Shown here piece after piece: positions 8,690 to 17,017 of a stretch of DNA of 24,077 nt; the first letter of the stretch is position 1, and each line of letters opens with the position of its first letter. The notes beneath the pieces were generated by a model that saw nothing but the letters and a program-made list of their open reading frames with translations, searched no databases and was not told the origin of the DNA. The stretch is from positions 1 to 24,077 of the forward strand of contig JALKBU010000802.1 of NCBI GenBank assembly GCA_023091735.1, in the 5' to 3' direction. The translations under genes and the position numbers were made by a program. This DNA is from Trichomonas tenax (Eukaryota > Parabasalia > Trichomonadida > Trichomonadidae).

Positions 8690-9370
8690 ATTATTTGTAA
8701 ATAATCCAGTGCTTTGATCGCCTGGAAGAAATGATCCCGAACTGCTTAATTTCGTAAAAAATCAGCATTGTATATAGCTCCAAGCAATCTGTCATCAAGC
8801 AGTCATTAGTATTAACTGTCGATTTTTTTCAAAAAACAATATCATCAAAAATGATCAGCCTCTAGCATAGGCTCTCCAGAGCAGCAAATGTCTGTATAGT
8901 TGATGCCGGAAATTGATCGTTTTTTAAAATAGTTGTAAACGATTGTAATTATAAATCAAAGATAACTCGTATTGTCTAACATGACGAACATTTACGCATA
9001 AGCTATCTGTTGTCATATCATTAGGCATCAAAAACGCGTACCGTTGATGCAATACTCGGATTTATCGCATTCTCTGAAGTTTTTAGATCATCGCGCGTTA
9101 TAGAAACATCATGATGCCATAGAAAATATATATTTGTAAAAAGAATGTCGAATGACTAAGTACTGAGCAAATCTCGAAGGCGCCAACAGACAGCAAACCA
9201 TAAACTGAGTAGAAAAGCTTCGCGCTTGTGATTTGTCGACTGTTGATGCCTTATTTGCGATGAAGTTGCGATAATATCGAAGATTGAGAATTCTTGAATG
9301 AAGCACCACTAGTTTATCACTGGCAAGAGCAATGACTGCACTGATTGATTCTTGGAACTAGTGAAAAACT
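8690..9370 (-). pseudogene. decayed coding patch, family unknown
   Basis: This stretch is less AT-rich than its flanks. Minus-strand frames give coding-like runs that stop and resume in other frames, for example ISAVIALASDKLVVL near 9320 and ITRDDLKTSENAINPSIAST near 9080-9020, separated by stops. This is what a long-dead gene or transposase looks like, but no motif identifies it. The 66-codon frame at 9109-9309 is one surviving piece. The call is tentative. Confidence 0.25.
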
Positions 9371-9543
9371 AGTGGAGAACGCATTACCACATTTGGTAGC
9401 GCACCTATAAGTTTAAAAATAGTAAATAAGGGGATAGTGGATGCATCTTAAATTTCCCTTTTATGGGTAAATTTGAATGGTGTCTTCTATCGTCATAATT
9501 TTTTGGTGTACAACATAACCTTAGACATTCTCAAATTTTGAAC

Positions 9544-9664
9544 GGTGTATCTAAAATAGACAAACTCAAAACAAACACAAAAAATGAATTTTAAAATAGG
9601 CACACACCAGAGAACACTGGATATGGAACTCAGGACACACTTTTTCACTTTTTCGAAAAGCGTA
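9544..9664 (-). repeat. dispersed repeat, copy B (inverted partner of 4829-4938)
   Basis: The reverse complement of this block matches 4829-4938, including CCTGAGTTCCAT, CAGTGTTCTCTGGTGTGTGCC and GATACACC. It is about 11 bases longer because of an indel. Flanks are unrelated to those of copy A. The minus-strand frame at 9493-9699 covering it is not a credible gene. Confidence 0.8.
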
Positions 9665-10126
9665 CTCATGATTTCATTTAAATCATCATTATAAATCATT
9701 CAATGAATTAAAATATTATCATATCAATAATTTAGAAAAAGGATATTGTGGATTTTTTGCATTTTTTTTTAAATTTTTCTAAAATTCATGTAATTTTTTT
9801 CGAATAATGAAAACAATATTGTTTCAAACTTGTTGATTTTCATGGTGAAAAGAATGTGTGGATGTTGTTTGTCAACTTTAAAAACGATCTTTGTGCATTT
9901 TGTGCTCAATTTATTGCTGTTTTCCATAAATTCAATTAAATTCCAGATGCAGACATAGTGAATATTGTGTTCCTCAAGTAATTTTTCTTATATGTTCGTT
10001 TTTTATTTTAAATTGAAAAATGAGCGTTCCGCAGCTAAAAACTGCTAATCACATAACCAAAAACCTTCTAAATTTTTCAAATTCAATCTGTGACGATAAA
10101 AATAATATTTGTTTTTTTTTTATCTA
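9665..10126. other. intergenic upstream of the kinase gene
   Basis: AT-rich with long T runs. It should contain the promoter of the GSK-3 gene, but no canonical initiator is clear near its start codon. Confidence 0.4.
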
Positions 10127-11167
10127 ATGAATGATATCAAGAGTAGTTACAGGATGAGTTCTTTCAGAGTTCGCGGTGCGATGATGCTGAAGAAGCAGAA
10201 GAAGTCTTCTACAGCTCTGACGTCTCCGCGCCAAAATGGCCATTACACTCCGTTAAATGTCATAGGAAAAGGTGCATTCGGGGTTGTGTTCTGCGCTAGA
10301 GCGCCGACGAGTGACGTTGTGGCGATCAAAAAGGTTTTAATTGACCCAAGATACAAAAATCGAGAGTTAGATATTATTTCAACGATAAAACACCACAACT
10401 GCATATGCTTACGCGACAGCTTCAGAACGCAAGGAAGAAAGAAAGGCGAAATATTTTTAAATATCGTTATGGATTATTATCCAATGACTCTCTACGATTT
10501 TACGTTAAATTACAGAAATCAGCGACTTTATGTTCCAATTTTGTATATTAAGTTGTTCAGCTATCAGCTTTTCGCTGGATTGCGCTATTTACACAAACGT
10601 CGAATTGTACACCGCGACATAAAGCCGCAGAATTTGCTCATCAATCAGGAGACAGGTGTGCTCAAGATCTGCGACTTCGGATCAGCCAAAATAATTAAGC
10701 AGGGAGACAAGAGTGTCTCTTATATTGCTTCGAGATTCTATAGAGCTCCAGAATTGATTTTAGACTGCCAAACATACGGACCACCGATTGATATATGGGC
10801 TTCAGGCTGTGTTATCGCTGAGGCCATTAACTCGGCTTCTCCGTTATTTGTATCTGAAACTTCACTCGGTCAGATCAACGCCATTATCAAAATATTGGGA
10901 CAGCCAGCGCCAGAAGACTTCGCACAGTACACACATGGAAATCCGATTTCGACAGATGTTCTTCAAGAAACAACGATCGAGAAGACACTGCCAAGTCACA
11001 CGACGCCGGATCTCCTCGACCTGCTCAGAAGGTGCTTCATCTATAACCCAGCGAATAGAATAACAGCAGAAGAAGCAATGGCACATCCTTGCTTTAACGA
11101 ATTATTCCACCGCGATATCCTCCTTCCGAGTGGAAAGCCGTTCCCTCCATTGGACCCTCCAAATTGA
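10127..11167 (+). CDS. glycogen synthase kinase 3 (GSK-3) family Ser/Thr kinase
   Basis: From the ATG at 10127 this is 346 residues; an in-frame ATG at 10154 is an alternative start. Complete CMGC kinase domain: GKGAFG (47-52), VAIKK with the catalytic Lys at 68, NREL Glu at 80, HRDIKPQN with the catalytic Asp at 164, DFG (183-185), APE (207-209). The GSK-3 marks are SVSYIASRFYRAPE with the activation-loop Tyr at 199, and the three basic residues that bind a primed phosphate in GSK-3beta (KNR Arg, HRD Arg, GSAK Lys), all present, so phospho-primed substrates are expected. The segment after helix G is shorter than in animal GSK-3 and lacks the HPW motif. GSK-3 acts in the cytosol in metabolic and cell-fate signalling; its trichomonad substrates are not known from sequence. 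Confidence 0.93.
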   Translation: MNDIKSSYRMSSFRVRGAMMLKKQKKSSTALTSPRQNGHYTPLNVIGKGAFGVVFCARAPTSDVVAIKKVLIDPRYKNRELDIISTIKHHNCICLRDSFRTQGRKKGEIFLNIVMDYYPMTLYDFTLNYRNQRLYVPILYIKLFSYQLFAGLRYLHKRRIVHRDIKPQNLLINQETGVLKICDFGSAKIIKQGDKSVSYIASRFYRAPELILDCQTYGPPIDIWASGCVIAEAINSASPLFVSETSLGQINAIIKILGQPAPEDFAQYTHGNPISTDVLQETTIEKTLPSHTTPDLLDLLRRCFIYNPANRITAEEAMAHPCFNELFHRDILLPSGKPFPPLDPPN

Positions 11168-11414
11168 ACTTGAAGGTAGATCCAATAATATTTTTCCATA
11201 ATCTCAATGCCATGAAAATATTATATTATTTTTGTATAATTTCTGTTTGTATATTAAATTTATTTGATATGATATTGATTTGCCTATATTTTATTGTTTT
11301 TATAAAATCAAAAAAATTAAACCATATAAAACGGAAATTTATCTTTTGACAAGTATAGAACGCATTAAATCCAGAATGCATTGCTCTACATTTAAAATGT
11401 AATGCTTTGAAATT

Positions 11415-12011
11415 TTAAGCAAGAGCTGCAGCTGGCTCATCTTCAAGCTCTTCTGGATCGATGTGCTTGAGCTCGATCTTTGTTGTTCCAGCCTGCTTGT
11501 TGACTTCGGAAGCAATTTCGTTGAAAGCAAGGCGGACAGCGACCTCAGCATCCTCCTCATCTTCATCCATTGCCTCGAATTGCTCGTCCATCTGTTCCTC
11601 AATCATACCGGCCCTCTGCATTTCGCCCTGCATCTTCATCATTGTGGCGTTAAGCTCTGGGAGCCTGATGAGAGAGTTCAACATGTGCGTAACTTCAGTG
11701 GACTTAGCAAATGCACCGACAACCTTTGCCTGGGCCATCTGAAGATCGATTTGACGTTCGATTGATTCGATTTGGGTTCTTGTCTTGAGAATCTTAGATT
11801 TTGCCTTCTTTGAAGCGACAAGTTCCTTGAGGATTGGCTCAACCATGTCGCCATGACCACCTTTCATCATTGTTTTGATTTTGGTTTTCATTTTCGTTTC
11901 TTCCATCTCGATGTGACGCATGGACTTGTTGAGCTCTCTGACTTGGCCCTTAAGCTCTGTTTTCCAGGCTTTTGCTTGCTCCTTTGGGTCAACTTTCTTC
12001 TTTCCGAACAT
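11415..12011 (-). CDS. ESCRT-III subunit, CHMP3/Vps24-like
   Basis: 198 residues of the Snf7/CHMP family, which polymerises on membranes for multivesicular body sorting, abscission and membrane repair. A basic N-terminal helix (FGKKKVDPKEQAKAWK) is followed by a long charged alpha1-alpha2 hairpin to about 100, then KSTEVTHMLNSLIRLPEL (103-120) and MQGEMQRAGMIEEQMDE (127-143), which align well with human CHMP3 (KSTEVMKAMQSLVKIPEI, MKAGIIEEMLED), and an acidic stretch at 148-156. It ends at 198, shorter than human CHMP3 (222), in a Glu/Ala-rich tail without the usual C-terminal MIM1 Vps4-binding motif (DxxxLxxRLxxL). Stop reads TAAAA. A GTCATAATTT word sits at -13 and AAAAGTGAC just before it. 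Confidence 0.88.
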   Translation of the reverse strand: MFGKKKVDPKEQAKAWKTELKGQVRELNKSMRHIEMEETKMKTKIKTMMKGGHGDMVEPILKELVASKKAKSKILKTRTQIESIERQIDLQMAQAKVVGAFAKSTEVTHMLNSLIRLPELNATMMKMQGEMQRAGMIEEQMDEQFEAMDEDEEDAEVAVRLAFNEIASEVNKQAGTTKIELKHIDPEELEDEPAAALA

Positions 12012-12473
12012 AAATTATGACGTCACTTTTGTGCATTTTTTCACCGATAATTTTACATTAAGTGAGACTTCATAAATGAGCATTTTGAGTAATTTTGAGA
12101 TTATTTGCAAAACAATTCTCGCTTAATTTTAAAATATTTTCAATTCACATTTTAGAAAAATCGTTTCCAGCTTATGATATTTTACCGTTATATTCATAAT
12201 AAACATCTAAAATGAGTTCCATTTCTAAATTGACTCATTATCATAAATTTTTTTTTCTAAAATATATCTTATGATAACAGCCAACTGTATGATTTTTAAA
12301 ACAAATTCTCGAAGTGTATGAATATCACAAATCATCAATTGATAATGTTTGAATTTAGAAATTCTATATCAAAAATATCAAATATAATGCATATATTATC
12401 TTATTGCAATAGGATATTTGAAAGATTTGGGATGAAAAAGATTAGTATTAGATTTTTTCAATTGTATATTGTT
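12012..12473. other. intergenic, AT-rich
   Basis: This separates eL21 from the ESCRT gene and holds the promoter of the latter at its left end (GTCACTTTT at 12014-12022 on the plus strand). Nothing else recognised; the frame at 12318-12944 is the complement of eL21. Confidence 0.5.
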
Positions 12474-12953
12474 TTACCAGTTCTCACGGAATGGAGCATT
12501 GGTGATTGTCTGGATAAGTTCTGGCTTGACAACATGAGCCTCGCGTGGCTGAGCTGGAAGGCGCTTTGGAAGAGCGATCTTTGTTCCAGCCTTCTTAGCC
12601 TCGACATGGGCCTTGAGGTTAGCCTGGCAGCGAGCGATGAAGTCGTTCTTGGACTTGGATGGGAAGACGTGCTCTGTGCGGACGTAGATGCGCTTTGGAG
12701 CGATGTGGTTGTTGACACGGCGCTTGACAAGGATACCGACAGCGTGTGGAGAGACGTTCCAGACGATGCCTGTAGCGCCGTGGTAGATGCGGTGTGGCAT
12801 GCCAGAGTGGAGGGCGCCGTTGACCTTGATTTCGACGATATCACCAATACGGAATGTGCGGAGTGTGATGGATGGTGCTGGAGCTCCGTGCTTGCGGAAC
12901 TTGCGAGCGAAGAGATAGCGTGTCGCGTGGCGAAGGCCTTCTGAGTGACCCAT
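12474..12953 (-). CDS. RPL21: 60S ribosomal protein eL21
   Basis: 159 residues, matching the usual 159-160 of eukaryotic eL21. Seen directly: [19 protein letters not shown] (normally MTNTKGKRRGTRYMFSRPF), then [33 protein letters not shown] (in parts about 35-65), [13 protein letters not shown] and [18 protein letters not shown]. It is an SH3-like barrel protein of the large subunit near the 5S rRNA and peptide exit side. G/C-ending codons dominate, unlike the neighbouring genes, as expected for a highly expressed gene. Stop and poly(A) signal overlap as TAAAA. The promoter on the same strand has TCACTTTT 23 bases before the ATG. Confidence 0.97.
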   Translation of the reverse strand: [159 protein letters not shown]

Positions 12954-12961
12954 TCGTGAAA

Positions 12962-12979
12962 AGGACAGATAAAAGTGAC
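12962..12979 (-). promoter_or_regulatory. eL21 initiator and CCTTTT element
   Basis: On the minus strand TCACTTTT (complement of 12971-12978) is followed by CCTTTT and then the ATG at 12953. TCA(C)TTT fits the trichomonad initiator, giving a transcription start near 12976 and a 23-nt leader. CCTTT resembles the M5 core element described for T. vaginalis. Confidence 0.6.
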
Positions 12980-13184
12980 ATAACTAAGCTATCTTTAATA
13001 TTTAGAATCTGTGCAATATGGATCTACTAAATATGTAAGAAAATCAGAAACTCATATGATCATCAGGGGACATTAGTAATACCCCCTGTTTTATCATAGC
13101 CACACTCCTAGCATTTTATATCACACCCTATATTTTCGATTTAAAATGGTTAATTAGTGATAGACCCTTTATATTTAAAAATTA
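12980..13184. promoter_or_regulatory. divergent promoter region, eL21 and lectin-like gene
   Basis: The two genes start head to head across this region. On the plus strand a CCCTTT word (13165-13170) lies 14 bases before the ATG at 13185, similar to the M5-type CCTTT core element. No clear TCACTTT initiator is seen for the plus-strand gene. Confidence 0.4.
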
Positions 13185-14462
13185 ATGCTGATTTTTGTTC
13201 CTTTTGCAAAGTCGATGCTGGATCAGACAGCAGATTTAATTCCACCTTTTTATCCAAGTTCTAAGAACAAAATTGCGTTCTGGGATATTGGTGGTGGCGC
13301 AATCGTTGAAGAAGAGACAATTATTCTTGCTCCACCAATTCAGTACAGGAAAGGCTCTGCGTGGAGTGCACTGCCACTTCCATACAGTTCATGGGAAATG
13401 GTATTTGACATGAAAATCTCCCAAGGAAACGGTGGTGGTGGATTTGCTATTCCAATTGTCAACCAGTATGGATCTGACGGTTCATTTTATGGATGTTCAC
13501 CAAAATTTTCTGGTGTTATCTTTGCTGGTGCTGTTTTCGCAGATAAAGATGGAAATCCTGAAATTCATTATAATTTATATCAATCAAATGGAACTGAAAC
13601 ACACACCGTAATGAAAGAAGAGGATAAGTGTGTAATTATCATCCCTATATCAGATAAGAAATTCAAAGTTTCAATTTCAATCTCAGGAAAAACAATTACA
13701 GCATCACATAATGATACACAAATCATAAAGACAGACCTTACTGTTGATATTTCTCGTGCTTGGTTGGGAATCACTGCAATGTGTGATGATTATACTTCAA
13801 GAATCGAATTATTCAGCGCGAAATACAATACGGAAGATATCTTAAACAAACAGAGGAAGGAATCCTGGATATACCAAGGAATGCCTCAATCTACTTCTTC
13901 AACAATTTCACCTCATAAAATCCAGAAACTTAGAAATCCATCTTTTGCAATGATGCGCAAAGAGTACAAATCATTCGAAGATACAAAAGGTGATCTTACA
14001 AATGCGCAAAAATCTATTGAAGATTATCTCAAAATCACAGAAGAATTCGCAGAGGTTGTTGGTGAAGTTGCAACATACGGACAATTGAACAATTTTATCA
14101 CAAACACATTAGTTCCATATGCTGAAGGATGGCACAGAAGAACTTTCAAAATCATGGAATCTGTTTCTAAAGCGAACAAAATCATGTCTGGATCACTCAA
14201 TGAGACGCAAGCATTGCTCACAATATTCAATAAAACAATTTACGAATCATTAAACAAAGCAAGAACAAAAATTTCTTCAATTAAAACTATTTTAGTTGAG
14301 GAATCAGAAGTACAACTTTTAGATCAAATAAAAACCATCAAGCAATCTACACATCCTATTGTTAACATGCTTAAATATATTTGCATAACAGAAGTTGTTG
14401 GTGTGATAATGTTTGCACTTCTCCAGAGTACCCCGTGGTTCAAGAACATGTTCATTGGATGA
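13185..14462 (+). CDS. ERGIC-53/VIP36-like L-type lectin-fold membrane protein
   Basis: 425 residues. Residues about 14-215 match the leguminous-type lectin domain of ERGIC-53/VIP36 cargo receptors: PPFYPSSKNKIAFWDIGGGA (20-39; animal PPFKYPQDGKIPFWEHGG), RKGSAW (55-60) and SSWEMVFDMKIS (68-79). A helical, coiled-coil-prone stalk runs from about 235 to 395 and one membrane segment lies near 397-414, leaving a short tail (STPWFKNMFIG) without a KKxx or FF signal at the very end. In ERGIC-53 an Asp in GADGLA and a Ca-binding FDxxDND loop hold the sugar; here these read GGGGFA (83-88) and FADKDGN (118-124), so the key Asp is absent. The N-terminus (MLIFVPFA) is short for a signal peptide. It is type I by analogy, in ER/Golgi traffic; sugar binding is doubtful. 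Confidence 0.8.
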   Translation: MLIFVPFAKSMLDQTADLIPPFYPSSKNKIAFWDIGGGAIVEEETIILAPPIQYRKGSAWSALPLPYSSWEMVFDMKISQGNGGGGFAIPIVNQYGSDGSFYGCSPKFSGVIFAGAVFADKDGNPEIHYNLYQSNGTETHTVMKEEDKCVIIIPISDKKFKVSISISGKTITASHNDTQIIKTDLTVDISRAWLGITAMCDDYTSRIELFSAKYNTEDILNKQRKESWIYQGMPQSTSSTISPHKIQKLRNPSFAMMRKEYKSFEDTKGDLTNAQKSIEDYLKITEEFAEVVGEVATYGQLNNFITNTLVPYAEGWHRRTFKIMESVSKANKIMSGSLNETQALLTIFNKTIYESLNKARTKISSIKTILVEESEVQLLDQIKTIKQSTHPIVNMLKYICITEVVGVIMFALLQSTPWFKNMFIG

Positions 14463-14932
14463 TTCATTTGTTGTTATTTGTTTTAATATTATTGAATAAA
14501 TTGTATTATTGTAAATGTCTCTACGAATAAATTTCTGCAATGCGTACATTGTATGCATTGTAAAAATAAGAATAAAATAGTTTAGGGACTTACTGAACGA
14601 TTATTTTTATATATTACGCGTATTTCAAGCTGGCGATGTAATATGATGATATGCAAAAATATTTAAGAATGAATATAATGTAATTTTATGACTGTTATCT
14701 GTATTTGATTATGGGGAATATTTTGAGTCACGGGCAATTGAAAAAGGACATAATGTTTATATTACTTATGAAAGCGCGATCACAATGGTCACATAATAAC
14801 CTTGCAGGGGCGAGGTCATCAATTTTTTTGGAGAGTTTTGAAAAAGCTTTTTTGGAAGTCATGGGTGTAAAAACAATTTATATAAACAACATAATATACT
14901 ATCAATAACAACAAAATACAAAACAGTTAGAA
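14463..14932. other. intergenic, possible short relic
   Basis: Between convergent ends of the lectin-like gene and the kinase pseudogene. A plus-strand frame near 14690-14790 reads VFDYGEYFESRAIEKGHN-VYITYES before a stop, which looks coding-like but matches nothing I recognise. The rest is AT-rich with no feature. Confidence 0.3.
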
Positions 14933-16065
14933 TTAATACATGGACATCTTTGCAGGATCAGCCATTGAGTCATCTTTGGTGCGCCTGATCTTCCTAGAGC
15001 CTATTGGGTTCTTTCTGACTAAATCAATGATTGGTGAGAGTTCAACTGTGCAAATCGACCTTGCTTTTCCAGCAGGAAGTTCCGACCTAACGATTAAAGA
15101 CTTCTTGTTCACCGCACTTGCCGAAGATGGTGTCTTGTATCCGTATGTAGCTCTTGAATGGAATAAAATTTCTTTGTTTGAGTGGATTCCTAATTGTCTA
15201 TGTTTTCCATATGGAAACTCGAAATTTTCTTGTAGCTAAGGCAGCATTTTGACATTCTGCAGATGGGTGATTCGAAGGATGTGGTTCCATTAATTGCTGA
15301 ATCAAATGCCTTATGTTTGATGATACAGTGACAGGAACAACGTTGTTTACTTTCTGAATCTGCTGAAGAAGCAACGCCTGGTTTGTCTCAGTCCATGGCA
15401 GTGCGCCCGTTGCCATTGTGAATATGACGACTCCGAGACTCCACATGTCTCCTTTCTTGCCATCATACGGAATATTCGATATGATCTCAGGTGGCGCGTA
15501 GTAGGGAGATCCATACGGCGTATAAAGCATTTGTTTTGCATTTGATGGGTGACAGAGACCGAAATAAGCGAGCTTAATGTTGAGCTCTGCATCTATTAGG
15601 ATGTTTTCTGGCTTTATATCTCTGTAAGCAATGTTACGCCCGTGGAGATAAACTAATACGTCGACCATCTGTATGAGCATGTGGCTTATTTGGTAGTCGG
15701 CGAGGATACCGTTCTGCAGGAGGTATCCGAAAAGCTCTCCTCTTGAGCAATACTCCATAACGATGATGATTAATTTTTCTTGAAAAACGATATCGTGAAT
15801 TTTGACTATATTTGGATGATCTAGCGACTGGAGGATTCTGAGATCCTGCTAGAATCGATCGAGAATCCGTTTGTTGATAATGAGCTCACGACTTACGACT
15901 TTACACACAAAATGTTCTTGATTTTTGATACTTTCGACGAGAATAACGCAAGAAAAGGCACCGGAACCGATCTTCGTGATGTAGCGATACTTGTTGAACT
16001 GCATTGGAATATCAATCTCGTGTTGATCATCTATCAGTTCATGTATCTTTTTTTTTAAAAATCAT
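14933..16065 (-). pseudogene. CAMK-like protein kinase pseudogene
   Basis: The minus strand holds a full trichomonad-type CAMK kinase plus a C-terminal tail of about 100 codons, with several breaks. N-lobe: IGSGAFSCVILV, FVCKVV with the ATP-binding Lys, DHPNIVKIHDI. C-lobe: AYRDIKPENILI, PYYAPPEI, GDMWSLGVVIFTMATGALPW. Damage: (1) the first ATG (16065) is out of frame with the domain because of an A9 run at 16048-16056, leaving an ATG at 16004 as the first in-frame start; (2) an in-frame TAG at 15849-15851 in the N-lobe; (3) DFG reads YFG (one base change); (4) APE reads PPE; (5) near 15240 the frame shifts, and a TAG at 15236-15238 occupies the place of the conserved Trp of the subdomain XI HPWL-type motif. 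The tail then reads on to TAA at 14933. The longest intact frame is 15198-15758. Confidence 0.85.
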
Positions 16066-16441
16066 TTTACAAAAACCGAAATTTTCTATCAATTTGAAGA
16101 AGTTCTCAAAATAAAAAAATTAACATTCTATCGATTTTCTCCCGTCGGTTGCATACATGCCAGCTATGCAGCGCAAGTAACAGTTTTGTTCGGTTAAAAT
16201 CGATTTTTGAGGAGATAACCCAAATTTTTTGATTCGTTTTTATTCAGTTATTTCCATTTTGAGACTACGACGTTAAAGCAATCGTCATCGGCATGCGTTT
16301 GGTTTACTCCCTATGGTGGATAAACGAGTTTTTAGGAATTTGTCTGAAAAATATTTTACATGACATATTCTGACATGTATAAAATTATCGATTTTACATG
16401 TCAGATATATTCTTTAAAAACTTAGCCAATGCGTTGTATGC
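16066..16441. other. intergenic with short palindromes
   Basis: This is upstream of the kinase pseudogene. It holds an imperfect palindrome at 16357-16379 and an 11-bp inverted repeat, TCTGACATGTA (16369-16379) against TACATGTCAGA (16395-16405). An ACGACG word near 16268 resembles a trichomonad upstream element only loosely. No gene seen. Confidence 0.4.
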
Positions 16442-16729
16442 ATGTACATACATAAGATAAAGCTGCCTATTGCCTCCGCTATGCGATATTACAAAGGTCA
16501 ATACTTAATGACACGAGAGAATCAAGGTCAGCAAAAGCCATTACTTGAAGGAATGAATTCTGCTATATTAACCACGAAATTGTCATATTATTATGAGCTA
16601 CTGCATGCGATTAATATCCAAAAGAAGAATATGACCCTAAGCACAAATATACTGGTAAAATCCCAATTTGAAAATGATGCTGAAGGAAAAGCTATTTATC
16701 ACAGCAAAACAAATCAGATTGTTTTGTAG
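16442..16729 (+). pseudogene. possible BRO1-like fragment
   Basis: A 95-codon frame from an ATG. The part ASAMRYYKGQYLMTRENQGQ followed by KPLLEGMNSAILTTKL resembles the helical segment of BRO1 domains (in ALIX: AEYHQSILAKQQKKFG-EEIARLQHA), and the later GKAIY piece could match the end of that segment. This is pattern similarity by eye only. It is far shorter than a BRO1 domain (about 350 residues), so if the match is real it is a relic. A short unrelated protein or chance frame is also possible. Confidence 0.3.
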
Positions 16730-16838
16730 CATCAGTGCTTCCATAATATCCTTTTTCCACATGATATTGAGCAACATGTAGATATTGCATTTCAATAATA
16801 GGAGTTAAATGCGCAATCCATTCATTCGGTTCATGCAT
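16692..16838 (-). pseudogene. short coding-like fragment, possibly also BRO1-like
   Basis: A 48-codon frame from ATG 16838 to TAG 16692, below the size usually called. It reads MHEPNEWIAHLTPII, then EMQYLHVAQYHVEKGYYG, a helix-turn pattern close to that of the plus-strand fragment it overlaps by 38 bases. The frame is open eight more codons upstream. It is coding-like in composition but without support from length or start. Confidence 0.25.
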
Positions 16839-17017
16839 CAGGTTGATTGCATAACCATATTTAATTTATAATTAAAACCTTCACAGCTCCTATAGTTAGG
16901 GTTCATTGTTGGATTATTCAAGCATCACATCAAAAGGTCTCCTTAGAAGCAGTCATACGAAATATTTAGGGTCGCCCCTAATTAACATAATAAAAGTGAC
17001 AATTAAAAACATTTTCA

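Noticed and set aside
4829..9664. A composite transposon bounded by the inverted repeat pair
   Set aside because: No transposase or shared element genes inside, and the enclosed genes look unrelated; left as an open question in the findings.
12318..12944. 208-codon plus-strand open frame
   Set aside because: Shadow of eL21; long only because the ribosomal gene is GC-biased at third positions.
14705..14908. 67-codon plus-strand frame
   Set aside because: Another frame of the same DNA is equally coding-like, and neither has a recognisable family or proper gene structure.
14940..15239. 99-codon open frame on the plus strand
   Set aside because: It is the complement of the kinase pseudogene's C-terminal tail, which is more coding-like on the minus strand.
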